NCBI RefSeq assembly: GCF_022539315.1
Contig: NC_066322.1
Location: forward strand, 21,152,765-21,216,764
Source: Serinus canaria
Lineage: Eukaryota; Chordata; Aves; Passeriformes; Fringillidae
Length of the DNA stretch: 64,000 nucleotides
Direction of reading: 5' to 3'
Part shown: positions 1-12,696 of the stretch, in pieces
How positions within the stretch are numbered: position 1 is the first letter of the stretch
How the letters are laid out: each line of letters starts with the position of its first letter
Notes under the pieces: model-generated
Told to the model about the DNA's origin: nothing
Seen by the model: only the letters and a program-made list of their open reading frames with translations
Databases searched by the model: none
Position numbers and translations under genes: made by a program

Positions 1-1096
1 TGCAAATCTTGTTTGTATATTGCCTACCCCGAGTTCTGTGTCTCAGACTGGGGCTTCTGGGTACTTCTACCTCAGAAAGAAAAATGAAGAGATGTTCAGG
101 TACCCTTATTAACCACAAACTTACATTATTCTCATCCTAACATGGTTACTCTCTCCTATGGTCACTGCTGCCAACAGTCCAATGAGACTGAAATGCTTTT
201 CAGTGGCCCAGACAACAGCGTGTGTGGCTAAGAGGGAGAACTGCTCCCGGCCTCTGGAAAGTTCTGTTTTACAAAGATGTGCATGCACCTGAGAGAGCTT
301 TACTAAAGCAACAGTAGGCTGATAAAAAAGGCAAGCTCTTGTCAGGGCCCCAGGTCACTAATGGGCCTTAATGGCCCTGATCACTTGCACCTGGGTCCCC
401 CTCACAGCTCCTGCCCACCGGGCCACCTGCTCATTTAAGCTTTAGCTGGGAACATGGCCCTTTCTCTGAGCTGTGCTGGCTGAGGACATGTTCTCAAAAT
501 TATTCTGTGGATTTTTCTGGCGTGACTTCAAACTTTGGCTGCTTTTATTGCTTCTGCACAATGACCATAGGAGCACCCACAGGACTTGGCACTGCTCTGC
601 TTGTCTGGCTCTCCTGCTGTGGGACTCTGCTCTGTTGGTGAGTTCCCTACCCAGTCTATGTTCTTGCATTTAGCTCCAAGTTTGCCTCCTCTTAGGGTGC
701 AACTGGCTCTTGCTTTTCCCTGAAGCTTTTTGTAGGTGCTCTCCTCATCTCTTCCTACAATCTGGCAATAAGTACTCCTATAATGAAGCACAGGGACTTG
801 TTGGGGGCTTAAGGTGCTTTTCAGTTAGAATATGGAGGTTTTTCAGAGCAGACGGATTGTCTTAGGTTTCTTCCTATAGATATACAGTAACGTGTTTTTT
901 TTCTGTTTAATTCATTGTTTTTCTTTTCTGAGGGGAAAATTTTTGCTCCCATAGCTCACAATAAGAGGCAGTTAAGATGACTCTGTGCTCTTTCCCTCTG
1001 GTAAAGCCTGGACAGGACATTCACTGACCCTCACAAGATCTTGCCTATGAAAACTTGCAGTAGCTTTAAGCCAGGTGGTTGCTGTGTGGATGCATA
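1..1096. other. Gene-free unique DNA, left edge
   Basis: No supportable gene. Short open frames on both strands cluster at 442-791 and shadow one another; the + frame at 473-673 is rich in Leu and Trp because the DNA is pyrimidine-rich, and it matches no family I know. A donor-like GTGAGT follows position 637, but no convincing acceptor lies upstream. The sequence at about 340-430 is locally richer in G+C than its surroundings. I see no repeat family here. Confidence 0.6.
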
Positions 1097-1138
1097 GCTA
1101 GTGTCTTGGGACACTAGCTGCTCACTAGTGTCCCAAGA
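1097..1138. repeat. Compound inverted repeat (14-bp perfect arms)
   Basis: Arms 1104-1117 and 1125-1138 are perfect reverse complements (TCTTGGGACACTAG and its complement) with a 7-nt spacer. A second pairing overlaps it: 1097-1105 (GCTAGTGTC) can pair with 1110-1118. The core CTAGTGTC therefore occurs three times in alternating orientation, so two mutually exclusive hairpins are possible. No transposon family is recognised. A local fold-back or template-switch origin is an inference. Confidence 0.85.
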
Positions 1139-4100
1139 GGGGACAGAGCACTTGATAGGTGAGAAACTAGGGCCAGGAAATTTGTAATGTGCAGCTCAAT
1201 TATGCTTCTGAAAAGCAACCTCTGTGCCTTGTTTTACCATTAACCCACTGCCATGTCTGACACTCGGGCATCAGTTGATGGGAGATAGTGGCTGAACAAT
1301 AGCTATTGATTTTTCATTTCATATTAACGGCATGGCAAGCTCTGAGTCTGATAGTGAGGGTAGGATGCTTGTGTAGACATTCCTGTTTGGCTGTGAAAGG
1401 AGTCTCCTTACCTTCCCTGGACCCTTACCTTGTATAGCATTCTCTCATTAAGGCATCAGACTGTATGTATGTTTCTGTTGGCTTTTATCTTGGAGCAAGC
1501 ATCTGTTAAGCTTAAAATAATAAATATTTATCAATTATTTACCCAAAACACGCTGAGGGAATTGGCAAAGAATGACTAACAGAAGAGGAATAGAATAGAG
1601 TGGAAGCTCCTTCTGATTGGAGATGAGTGTTTAGGCAAGTACAGAGAGACACTGGCTTCATTTGGTGGAGAGTTCAACAAGCTCTGTGATTCTCTTTATA
1701 AGAAGAAATCATGACCTAGAATCCTTTTCTAATTTATCCTGATAAGATCTGTTTTAGTCAAGTCACTGGCACTATAATTGTGTAAAATACTGAGAAGAGA
1801 TGAGATATTGTTTTGAAATTTCAAAAGTTTGCAAAATTATTGTGGTTTTGCAACAGATCCTAGGATTTTTGCAGCAAGTTAAGTGAAATGCTTATATCAT
1901 TTCTCCTGTAGTATCAGCAAACTTAAGAAACTTGCAGAATTCAAGTGAAATAGTTTTAGCTAACAATGTTTCCACAGAATGAATAAAAAGCACAGGTTGT
2001 TACTTCAAATGCAAACATTTTAATCCTTTGCTTTTTTATTCTGTTGCTGTTTGATTTTATTCTCCCTCCCTTTTGGCTGCAGATGTTATTTTTCTCTCTT
2101 TGCCTGGCCTGTCACTATCTCTGCTTGTGGACAGCTTTGCTCTGGCTGCTGCCTCCCATATGTCTGAAATCTTGGTACCTGCACAGAGAACCTTCTGCTA
2201 TACAGATGTTGAGGATTTTCTGTGTTAGACTTCTTTGCTGCTTGCAGTAATAGCACTGTTGCTGTAACTAGAAATGATTATATAAAAAAGGGTACAGTGA
2301 ATAGTCTATATATGCAATAGTACAATAGGCAGTACTAGCAGTCTAGGTCTGAGCTCTTGCACTGCAGTCTGGAAAAGAAAGAATTGCTTGTACCCTTTGA
2401 ATTTATAGTATATTCCTTTACCTCCTGTGGTTGCCTTAATTGCAGTATGGCATTTGGTTCTGCTGGAAAGATGAAATCCACAATGTTTTGGTTTTCAAGT
2501 CCCTCTGACTACTCTGGATGCTGAGGGTATTGGGACCCCATTCCTGGTCTGGGCTATTTGAGCAGAACAGTTTGTGACACTACAGCCTGAGTGGTTTGCA
2601 ATGTAGAAAGGCCCTGGCCTGCTTTAAAAAACCCTCAACAATAACCAACAACTTTTTTTTGGTTGGTAAAAACCTCAAGCTCCACAGCAAAGCTAGAAAG
2701 CTTTAGCTCTGGGGCTTTTTAATAGATTTTTATAGGATTGGAAACTAATCCTGATCCTTTAGCAAAAGGTTGTTGAGGAAATCTTCACCTCAAGACAACC
2801 ATGTCAATACATCTAATGGCCTGTATGGCAGTTTCAGCAACCTGTACAAAGAAGCACCCCAGAAGTACCACAGCTGCTTTTCATTCTGCCAAATCATCTT
2901 TGAGATGAGCTAATTAGAAAATACAAGTTACACATGTTAAAATGAAACCTTCAAGAAAACTGAGTGTTCCATGAAAGACTCTGCAGGGGAATCTGAGACC
3001 TGGCAGAGTTTCACAGGCTGGACCTGAAAGCTTGCAGCTTTCTGCTTGTGGAAGGTAGAAAGAACGATCCTTAAAGCAGACAGACCCAGGTGGATGGCTG
3101 GTGAAAGAGGTGATCCTCACTTTATCTTATTTGATTTCATCACTCACAATGTTGAAAGCCATCTGCAGTGTGTGGTACTTTGTGCTTCTCTTTAAGCCTC
3201 AAATGGTTTTATGCCATTGTTATTAGAAGTCATTTAATTGTTCTGAGAAGCCATTTAGAGAATTTTGAACCACTGTGATGATATGACTCAGCCCTAGAGT
3301 AACTCTGAAGCACAAAGGCCCTATTGTCCTACCACATTACTGAAGTGTTGTAAAGGATAGATTTCTACTTGTAGTTTTGGAATGGTTTCTCACTTTTCAA
3401 GCATGCCAGCCAAGAGGAGAATCCTTAGTAAACTCTATGACTTCAAGATGCAACTCCTCGGGACCCTCCCTACACAGTGTGCACGTGCCTTTGGGTAAGG
3501 CAGCACCAGTACATGCTGCATTTCCTCACAGCCAAGTGTCTCATTTCCAGGGCTGTCTGCTGCTTCAGAAGTGGTACATGTATTCACTAATGAAGAACTA
3601 GGTCTTGTTAAATGGTTTTATTAGGGTTTAGTGGTCTTCAGAATTTAACACCAGTTTCACAAAAGGGTGGTGTTAAATTAGGGCTGTAGTGAATTGTTGT
3701 CCTCCCAGCTAACCTAATTGGAAGTATTATTTTGGAATTGTACTGATTTGTCAACATTTACCAAATGCTTTAGCAACATCATCAGCTTAAGTGGCATCCA
3801 TCCTAAAATTGCATTTTAACAGAACCGTTACTAGAACAGAAGGGGAAATTCACTGAAATATAACACAGATCTTCATAATCAGAAAAATGTTTTAGAGGCT
3901 AATAGAATTGGTCTAGCTAAATTAGTTTCTGCTGTATTTGAGCACCTTATTTCCCCATTTTAAATGGAATAAAGTGAAGTTGTGGTGGTTTGTGGGAGAA
4001 GATAAAGCCCCTTCCTTCTTCCCTTAGAAATGTGAACATCAGCAGGGCACAACTGCCTTGTGCTTCCTGGCTGACTGGGCAGAGATCCCTTGAGTACGTA

Positions 4101-4798
4101 AGGAAGCAGTCATGTTCCTACAGTGTTTTGTGTTTTTACAGGCAATTACATTGCATTCTCTGGACTCTGACATTTCTTGTTCTTAACTTTTTGTGAACTT
4201 TCTTTTTACCTTGCATTACTTTATTTCTCCTTTTTTTTTTTTTTAAATCAGCAGATGAATTCAATCAAGTCTTTATTGATGTTCAGGAAAGACAATAGTG
4301 TGAGGCAGTGGTGTTTTCATTAATATAAACAATGTCTATACAAAAAGGATTCAGCTCTGTTAATAAGAACTATTCTGTAGCAGGGTTTCCTGTACATCTG
4401 TGCTAAAGTGGAGCGCATCTCATGCCACTGAGGGAAGTGCAATATATGAAGCTATTAGAGAGAACCTATAATATGGACTAGAAAAGATGGCTAGATGAAT
4501 GCATAAAAATCCCTTATTGTGCTGGAATTTGTGTTGAAGCAAACAATTTTATAACCTGGGCTGCTTTACCAGCATGAACACAATGAGAAGGCAGAGTAGT
4601 TTTTTGGTTCTGTGTTTATTATGTAGTGTATATATAAAATGCAGTGGAGTTAATTTGAAAAGTGCCAAAAGGGCATTTTTAACTGTGTGACATGATTTGA
4701 TTTAATGGAAAACACCCCAGATGAGACACATGTTATAGACTATAAATCCACAAAGTTGTTAAATACTTCTGGTGAACTTTAATCAGTTTTAAAGTTTG
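1139..4798. other. Gene-free AT-rich DNA
   Basis: Open frames here stay under about 75 codons and look random. A 14-T run at 4231-4244 is followed closely by AAATCAG, which resembles a splice acceptor, but no paired donor was found downstream. No transposon ends or tandem arrays are visible. Confidence 0.6.
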
Positions 4799-4837
4799 AA
4801 AACTTTTAAACTTAAAACTTTAAAACTTTTAAACTTA
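4799..4837 (+). repeat. Short AT-rich tandem repeat, period 23
   Basis: The 16-mer AAAACTTTTAAACTTA occurs at 4799-4814 and again at 4822-4837. It sits inside a longer low-complexity tract (about 4788-4850) built from AAACTTT and TTTAAA words on both strands, so parts also self-pair. It is a simple-sequence feature and no function is implied. Confidence 0.8.
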
Positions 4838-5356
4838 TAAGCTTTAAAATTGCAATTCAATGGGATATTTTTATAAAATATTTGTAATCTCATGCCTGAG
4901 ATCTGCTTTAATGTCATGCTGTTGTGGTATGTCCCTTCTCTGTCTACAGGATGGTGCACTGTCACTTAATCACTCTACAGGTAGCATGATTTAAAACAGT
5001 TTTATGAAATTCAGTATTGAGCTATGGTGATTCACACTTGCTGAAGATCTAGTCCAAGGTTCATAAAGTACATTGAAATAAGGGATAGCAGCTATCACAA
5101 AAATGCCAAGTATTCCATCAGTGAGATAAATGGAAGAAAATTGTCTTCAATTTTTAACAATGGAAAACACAGAAGTCTGAAAGAAAATACTATGTACATC
5201 ATCAATATGCAATGACTTCTGTTTATCTGGTATCAATTCTGTAATTTATTATACACAATAAATTATCCTGCTTAAATTTAATCTGATTCCTCCACTTCAC
5301 ATTAACAATAGACAAACTTGTCCTCTTGGAATTACAATGAATAGAGGTTTTTTTGC

Positions 5357-5374
5357 TTTTTTTTTTTTTTTTTT
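5357..5374. repeat. Poly-T run (18 nt)
   Basis: Eighteen consecutive T after a short T-rich lead. On the opposite strand it would be a poly-A tract, but no polyadenylation hexamer or recognisable retroposed sequence adjoins it, so I treat it as a simple homopolymer. Confidence 0.9.
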
Positions 5375-7679
5375 GTTTTAGTCTAATAATAGTATTTCAG
5401 TTGAAAAGTGAGAAACTGTTTGAAATGCTAGTTGTACTTTCCAAATGGCTGGTCAGAAAAGCTGTTTATTTCATGCTTGGTTTTCCTGCGGGAAATTAAC
5501 CTCATGTTGTAAATTGGATTGATCCCTCTACATACTCTCATGACACTAATCATTGAGAGGAGGGAGGTGTCTCAGTGCCACCTATGGGGAGTTCTGTCAG
5601 TCTTGAAACTTGGCTATTCTGTTTGCTTTTGCCCCAGTGAGGTACCTGGGAATTTAACTTGGGAACCTTGGCCAAGGGTCTTGGGACCCAAATCAGGAAT
5701 GATGTCTATTTAAGATGGCATAGATTGAATGACTGATGTTGAGCTTCAGTAATCTATGTTGTGAAACTTTAAGCTGCCATTAGTTTTGAAGCAGTACTTA
5801 GTGTCAGTACTGGTGAAATACTAACTCATTGAGACATAGAGGTCTGTCCTTTTGAATATTCTTGAATAAAGCATAAGGTAATCCCTCTTATAGGCATTAT
5901 GCGTGTGCATCCCATGGTAAAAAATGCGTGTCCTTGGGTCTGGTGGGACAAATTCTTTCCTTGGTTACCTGAGAGAAAATGCTGAGTAAAGTCATAGCTG
6001 TTGCTGATTTCTCCAGTACTCGGTGATGCAAATGAGGGCTGAATTCATCCCAGTGCCTGTATCTGTTATTTTGCATAGAAGCGCTCACTGTGCTGAAACA
6101 TACTCACATTTGCAAGAATGTGTCTGTGGAGTTTACATTTCCAATTTTAATTTTTGAGCCATGTGTAAGAGACTCCAGGGAACAGTGTGTACTGTCAGCA
6201 GAAGTTATCTTTTTGATGAATCAGGCACATTGTTTGTAACCGTGCATTTGATAGACATGTTGTAATAAGGTCCTGAACTGCTTACTGTGTCTTTATGTAC
6301 CTTCCCCCTCAGCAGTTGTAACTATTGTGCTGCTTGACCTATATTAATGGTACTACAAACAACAAGTTTAACCATTAACTTGTGGGCCCTGTTTAAATGG
6401 ATTTTACCAAGAGATGAGAACTGAAGATTTAAGGAGGTAAAAATTAAAAAAAGGCTCCCCAGTATGATATTTTTTAGTGCTTACCGATCCAATATACAGG
6501 GCAGGAAGGAGTTCAAAGGCCCAGGAATAAAGGCTAACATCATATTTTTATGGTCTGAGTGACTAGTGCCATTAAAGGTATGGACAAGCCTTTCTTAGAT
6601 GTTTTGTTTATTAAATAACCTGTGATTTTATCTGTGTGGTTATTCTAATGAGGTTTGCTTGCTGTATTTGCTAGTCTATACACACAGAGCAAGAAGAGGC
6701 TGAGAAGGTTACACTGATGAGGGGTAAATGTTACCTGCTTGTGCTGTCTGGGAAAAGGAAAACTGGCTCTTGAGTAATGTGTGAGGAGACAGTGAAAAGC
6801 TAGAAAGAGTCTAAGTGGAAGGAGCCAGTGTCAGAGTAGTGCTTTAGGTATGGAAAGAGCTGAGCAATTTTGCCTGATTTATGTGGATTGCATCTCAGGA
6901 GCTTAAGTTCACTGTGCAGAACTTGTATTTGAGACCATTAAATGAAAGCCAAAACTCTGATTTCTGACATATATGACTCCATAACCTCAGGAACAAGCAA
7001 ACTGTAACAGCTGATCTATGGTAAGTGACTCATGAGTGCACGAAGCCAACAGCAAACCTGTGGTGGTTCAATATCTGATGTGATTTGATCCTTCATGGAA
7101 AAGTAATTCTCTGTTTCTAATTTATTGACATCAGTGATCTTTGACTGAGGTCCTTAAAGGCTAGGCATGAAAAAGTTAAACTGGGGACTGAGGGGGTGGG
7201 AAGTGCTGTGCTCTGGGATGTCCTGGCAAAAGCTCAGTTTTCCTGATAAAGCTGCCTCATCGTATGCAGGCAGGGCTTTAAATGTGCTACTGTTTCCATT
7301 CGGTGGTTATCTCTGTCTGCTGGGATTTCACCATTCTGGCTCCACAGGGCATGTGCAGGTGTCTTGTGCAATTCAAGAGTGTGTCCTGCTGGGTCCTGCT
7401 GATTGACAGGGGCAGTAATGTGTGTTCTAGCTAAAAGTAGCAGCTGATTTTCATAGGTGCAAATGTCTGTGGCTCATTGCACCTGAGCTGTTGTTAGGCT
7501 TTGTTAGAGCATGGAACAAGCATTAGGTAACACTGTGCATACAGTCAGAACAGAATCTGAGTGAAAATCCCTCACATTGATTGGAAGCTCTTGCAGAAAT
7601 GTGGAATTGCTCGTTTTACCTAAGTTGCACTAAAAACTGGAGTTTGAAACATACTCTGGAAATGTTTCATATACATATA
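5375..7679. other. Gene-free AT-rich DNA
   Basis: Nothing I can name. There is a donor-like GTAAGT at 7021 and an AP-1-type TGACTCA at 7026-7032. An octamer-type ATGCAAAT lies near 6026-6033. Single short motifs like these are expected by chance in a segment of this size. Confidence 0.55.
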
Positions 7680-7735
7680 GGATCATAAATAAGGATCATA
7701 TGCATAAATGGTATTTATGTATATGATCCTTATTT
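7680..7735. repeat. Near-perfect 23-bp hairpin with 3-nt loop
   Basis: Arms 7687-7709 and 7713-7735 pair over 22 of 23 positions around the loop GGT; the one mismatch would be a G-U pair in RNA on this strand. The word GGATCAT is also directly repeated at 7680-7686 and 7693-7699, with spacing 13. The arms are AT-rich but not simple sequence: each holds an ATAAGGATCAT-like core. Flanking target-site duplications are not obvious, so a MITE is not supported. A fold-back formed during replication is the simplest reading, and a transcribed small hairpin RNA is possible but unproven. Confidence 0.9.
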
Positions 7736-10700
7736 CAATGTAGTTAAAGCAAGGTGAGTGGAAATGGACCTGTCTTGTCACTGATGTATTTTTTTTATTG
7801 AAACAAGCAAGCAGGCAAGATGAAAAAAAATCCTTGTCAATCCTGACCATTAAGAGTTGTTAACTCACATCTTTGGGCCTTGATCTGAAGATTATAAACA
7901 GCTTGGTGAACACTTAATTAAATCACTAAAAACTTCATAATAGGAAGGGAACAAGACTGCCAAACAGTAAATGATGTATAAGACAAGTTGGGGAAGGAAG
8001 CCCATGATTTTAACTTCCAGACTTCTCTAACCAGGGACTTCCTTGTCTTTTTTGGATTCCTAAAGACAAAGAGGCACCAAGTCATCCTTACAAGGAAGTG
8101 ATCTCAATCGGAGTCAAAGGGAAAAGGCCAGAAATATTGGGAAAACTTACTGAAAGCAAACAAAAATGCAACTGTGCCAACAGAATTTTTCTTTCCCCTA
8201 AGTTTCTGTAGTTGCACTTTTCTCTCATGCCAGTATTTCCTACAGTTTCTGTATAAGTAAGTTAAACTGGTAAAAGCTGGTATATATGGAGTTTCTGAGG
8301 ATTATTTCTGCTTTCAGTAGTTATTTGTAAAATTCTACAGGAATGAGTTTAGCTGAAGAAAATCTGTTTTCAAATTTGTCCAAATGTTTAGTGGCATTGA
8401 TTTCTTTAATCTGGATTAGCAGGCACAGTTTTGCTTCACCCAGAGCAAAGGTGGGAGCAGGGCAGGCCTCTATGGGTACTCTTGACTTTTTTGTCTGTCT
8501 ATTCCTTCAATTTGGAAAGGGCCATGTTCAGAATGAGGTCACAGCACGGTGATTTTGTTCTGAACATTAACTTTTGTTCTAGCAGCTGTGCTGGCTGGCA
8601 CCCATGCAAGGAAATTTAGCATTTCCCACTGTATTGGTACAACAGTATGATTTTTATTTTGCTCTAATGGGCACGTTCCGGCTCATAACCATGAGAGGGC
8701 CTGGCAGATGAGCTTTTGAGATGCTTGTGAACAACTCTGGTGAGAAGCTCCCCCCAGTTTGGTGTGTTTAAACTGGCTTGCAAGTCTTAAGATTTTTTTC
8801 ATGATAACTCCAGGTGGGAAGGTTTGTTTACTTACCAGTTTAAAGCACCTTGTATTGATTCATGTTACCCTGATGGGAAGGAAGGGAAAACTCTAATTTA
8901 ATAAACTGGTTGTTTTTTGCCAGCTCTCAGGTATGAGGGGGGAAAAAAGAGAAATTTAGTCACAGAATGCGACCTGTGCAAATATGGGCAAGACAGGTTA
9001 AATGAAAGCAGCAGTTTTAATTTCATGTCTTCTTATAGCTTGCAAAACAATTGTCTGCCAAGAAGAGTATTGTGACACAGTGACAATAAACTGACACAAC
9101 AATGTCACAGTTCAGTTACTTTTTGCTCATTTAGTCAGTCTTTCTACCTTGTAGTAAGCAAGCCCCTCTATCCTTTGGCATCTATCTTGGAAAGACTACA
9201 TCTTTTAATGTCCTGATATTTCTGTGCTAAAAGTTTAGTGTGAGCTGCTTGAGAGAATTTTGTCTCGTATCAGAGCTATAAACCTTATCTCAGTAAACAG
9301 AATAAAGCTGGCTAATGATCACCAACTCTTTCAGGGGATAGGCTTGAAAAGGTAGTAATTTCTTTTGACAATGCAGAAAGCTTCATAGAGAAAATAGTCT
9401 TCATTACATATCAGTAAAGATAAGCAGCCTTTTTCAGGCTCTATTTTCCAGTAAAGACTACAGGTATGGAGTGTGTGTAACTCGCTTGATGCTCTCTGTT
9501 CCTGAGAATCTGTATCTCAAACCACACTCTTACACAGAACTTAGGCTGGAAATCAGTGGAAGTTGTGCATGTCTAAGGACTGTGTGATTTTATTTATTGT
9601 TATATATATTTTTGGTTTTTAATTGAAGACATCTCAGAGTTAACTCATTAGAACCATCAGGGGGAAATGGAAATAACTTGTTTGATTATGTAGCTCTTCT
9701 GAAATGGAGGGTTGCCAGCTGGAGGCAGCCATATGTATGTACAAGATTGCAGCTGGGAGTGCAATCAAAATTCCTTAAAAAACAACTAGATGGTGCTTGC
9801 ATTTATTGCAAATAGTGTAAAGTAAAGCTCAGGAGCAGGGAAGTACATTGTGGAATGGCAAAAAGGAATCGTTTGCAAACATCTTCATTAAAAGTAAGCA
9901 GCAGGACAAAGTGAGCATTATATTGAGACCTCATGAGATACCCTGGGATCCCCATGTGCATGTTAAGCACAGTTAGAAAAAAGCCATACAGGACCACAGT
10001 GTCTCAACTTGTGCCCAAAAGACTGAGGTATAATGGTAATTATCCAGCAAACATGGGGTTTTCTCTAGCCATGTGTATCTGGACTTCTAATGATATTTGA
10101 ATTGACACACAGAAACTGGTCTTTTAGCCCAAAAATCTTTTCTTTCTTAGTCTCACTTAACTGCTTTAGCTCTGGACTTCTCAGTGCTTGCTTTCCTCAT
10201 TTTATCACTTACTCTGTCAGAGTATCTTTTTATGTAAGTTTCAGCCAAGTTATTCATTCCAGTGACCTTATTTGGTGATATTCCAAAGGATGTACTGATT
10301 TCTAAATGAAATAATTCTGCTTCATTTCTTTCCTTGTGCTCATATCTGTTACCTTATGAACTCCACAGTACTACACACAGGTTATCAAAAGTTGTTCTAT
10401 TAAATTATGCATTAACCAGCACTATATGTTTACACTGTGCATGTTTAATGGCATATTACTACAAATACTGCACAGTATAAGGACAGCAGCTTAGTAAAAA
10501 GTATATTATGAGGTGAAAACCAAAATTAATCAGGGTTTGAAACTGTGTGAAATAAGAAGTTTGGATAGAGCAGCTCTGGGAGTTTACAGGCTATAAAATG
10601 TACTCGGTGCAGATTGTTTCCCCCTGTCTTTATGAGGGGAAGCACCTTGAGCCCTGCAGGAGCTTTACCAGTGTGAGGATTGTAAGCTGGAGCTCAGGGG

Positions 10701-11376
10701 CAGCACTATGGAATTTTACCTGTGCCAATTATGTATTTTGGAATGATTTGAACATCTTTATAACTGTTGATATTTGAAGAGTACTTTGGTGCTTTTTGGA
10801 GCAAGCCCCTCTACCAGCATCACAATAAAGGGGTGCTGAAACAGATGATGACTGTTATATGACTGAATATTACAAACCTTTGAGAAATACAACTAAACTG
10901 TTCTTGATAGCAGATACATGAGGATGTTCATAAGAAAATAATGCATTTATTTGCAAGCTGCATCAGGAAATAGAGGTGTATGTCTGCCTCCGGTGTCCTC
11001 TGCCTCTGTTGGTTTTGGTTGCACAGAAGTGGTATCCAGGCACGCAAGCCAATCTGTCCCAGTTCTGATAGCTTTTAGTATGTAAGGGGAATATTAGTAT
11101 TTTCTCTGAGGTTTTTGTGATCCTAGGACACAAAGGTAAAAGCAAGGGCTATATTGCTGTAGATTTTGGCTAGGTCTAGGTACAAAGTGATTAAGTCATT
11201 TACCAAGACCATATGAGATGGGAAGCTGACAGTTCTTTTGATTATGGTCCTGTGTTTTCATCTTCATAACAAAGAGCACATTGCTTTGTAGCTGAGGTAT
11301 TTTTTGCCTTTTAAATAAAATTCTTGCTAGACAGCATAAATTTTGTCACAAACATTGGTTTTTGTCATAGCTGGTC
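7736..11376. other. Gene-free AT-rich DNA
   Basis: No gene or known repeat. A run of TGACA/TGTCA words at 9070-9113 allows weak self-pairing. An acceptor-like tract ends at about 8210, before a GTAAGT at 8261, but that donor has AA before it and is weak. The stretch 10380-10490 is AT-rich non-repetitive DNA of the kind often seen in conserved non-coding elements; conservation cannot be judged here. Confidence 0.5.
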
Positions 11377-11392
11377 TACCTGGTACCAGGTA
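11377..11392. repeat. 16-bp perfect palindrome
   Basis: TACCTGGTACCAGGTA is identical to its own reverse complement. It contains a KpnI-type GGTACC centre flanked by CCT/AGG. A dimeric protein could bind such a dyad, but no specific factor is identified. Confidence 0.9.
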
Positions 11393-11939
11393 TATATGAC
11401 CCAAATGTCCTAGTTTTGGCCAAACACTGGCTTGCTTCCTGGCCATTCCTGTATTCCTATAAAATATATACCCCATAATATTTACATTGCTAGACTTAAT
11501 ACTTTGAGAGTAAAGATAAGAAATTAAATGCTGTCAGTGTGATGGCTACACTGTACACAGAGGACATTGGTGGGTTCTGCATTAGAGTAGTGTGGATCCT
11601 GAATGTCTCTCATATATTGGCAAATATAAATTTGTTGATAGGCTCTCACCAGAGCCTCTGGTTCAGGGCTGCTTGTGACTGTCCTTGAGTTTCCAGCTGT
11701 GGTGCCTTCCAGTGTATTGTTCCTCAGCATGCAGTGTGGGAAGCAGCCACCAAACCTTGTGCAGTTCTACTGCAGTGCTCTTTTCTTTCCTTACTCCAGT
11801 CAAGTTGAGTTTGCCATTTGGGTAACTGCAGCTGGGCCAAGGTTTGGGGGACTGAGGATTTGGGTCTTTCTCATATCCAAAAGAGGTCTTAGTATCTTTG
11901 ACATTGTATGGGTCTGCCATCCCAAGACCCTTGTGACCC
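11393..11939. other. Gene-free stretch with overlapping chance open frames
   Basis: Overlapping open frames on both strands run from about 11524 into 12076. The longest, on the + strand at 11675-12076 (133 codons), begins with GTG rather than ATG and matches no family I recognise. Frames open on both strands at once suggest a locally low stop-codon frequency rather than coding selection. Confidence 0.55.
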
Positions 11940-11969
11940 TTTTTTCCAATCCAAACCCATTGGAAAAAA
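11940..11969. repeat. 11-bp perfect inverted repeat
   Basis: Arms 11940-11950 (TTTTTTCCAAT) and 11959-11969 (ATTGGAAAAAA) are exact reverse complements with an 8-nt spacer, CCAAACCC. Each arm contains a CCAAT/ATTGG box, so the two form an inverted pair of CCAAT-type motifs. Promoter function is not implied, as no gene adjoins. Confidence 0.85.
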
Positions 11970-12660
11970 GTCTTCCTGGAGACACAGGAGAATTAGAAAG
12001 ACAAATTTTACTGGATAATAATCCTGAGTTGCCCCTGTGGTCCAGATATTTGGGATGTGATAGAAATACCCTTTAAGCTTACTTGTTTTTTGGCAAATAT
12101 TGTTTCACTCAAAAGTCTTTAATTCACAGTCAGGCCAGCTACTCTTTCATGATCCTCACTTAAAACAAAAGTGCCATCTCTTATTATGAAAGACTTACTG
12201 GTGCTTTTAATAATGTTTTTAATACTTTATGTTTTGGCAAGTAGCCTGGGCATGTTGCATGCTCATTATGAAATGAGCCAAATGGCTCTTCACAATAGCT
12301 GTGGTAAATGCACAAGTGATTTTGCTGCTTTGAAAACAGGAAAAAACCTCGTGTTGCATCATTCTGGCTGGGAAGTGCTCAAAGTTATTGTGACAGGACT
12401 GTATTTTGAGCAATTGTTGGTGATTTGTTTTTTAGCACACAAAGAAAGTAATAAATCTGTCACCGTGAGAAATCAGGTTGTGACCTAAAGGAAGGAGAAA
12501 ATTGTGGCTTTAGGTAAAAAAGAGTGACCTGTCTATGAGGGTCATTTATCATTATAACAAAATTGCTGGTGCTCTCCTAGCTGACCAGGAAGAAAGGCTG
12601 TGGTAAGCAGAATTGAGGGACGCAACCGTCCAAATATTTTTAACTGATCAATATTTTCAG

Positions 12661-12696
12661 GATTTACAAGCAGCCAAAAACCTGTCAGGATGCAGA
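12661..12696 (+). other. Possible 36-nt microexon (weak)
   Basis: An acceptor-like tract ends in TTTTCAG at 12660, and a donor GTAAGT begins at 12697. The 36 nt between them is a multiple of three and open in the first frame (DLQAAKNLSGCR). Nothing else supports it: no partner exon with matching phase was found, and a short open frame this size is expected by chance. It is recorded only as a splice-bounded segment. Confidence 0.12.

Noticed and set aside
11675..12076. 133-codon open frame as a gene
   Set aside because: It starts with GTG, overlaps open frames on the - strand, has no family resemblance, and its length is within chance expectation.
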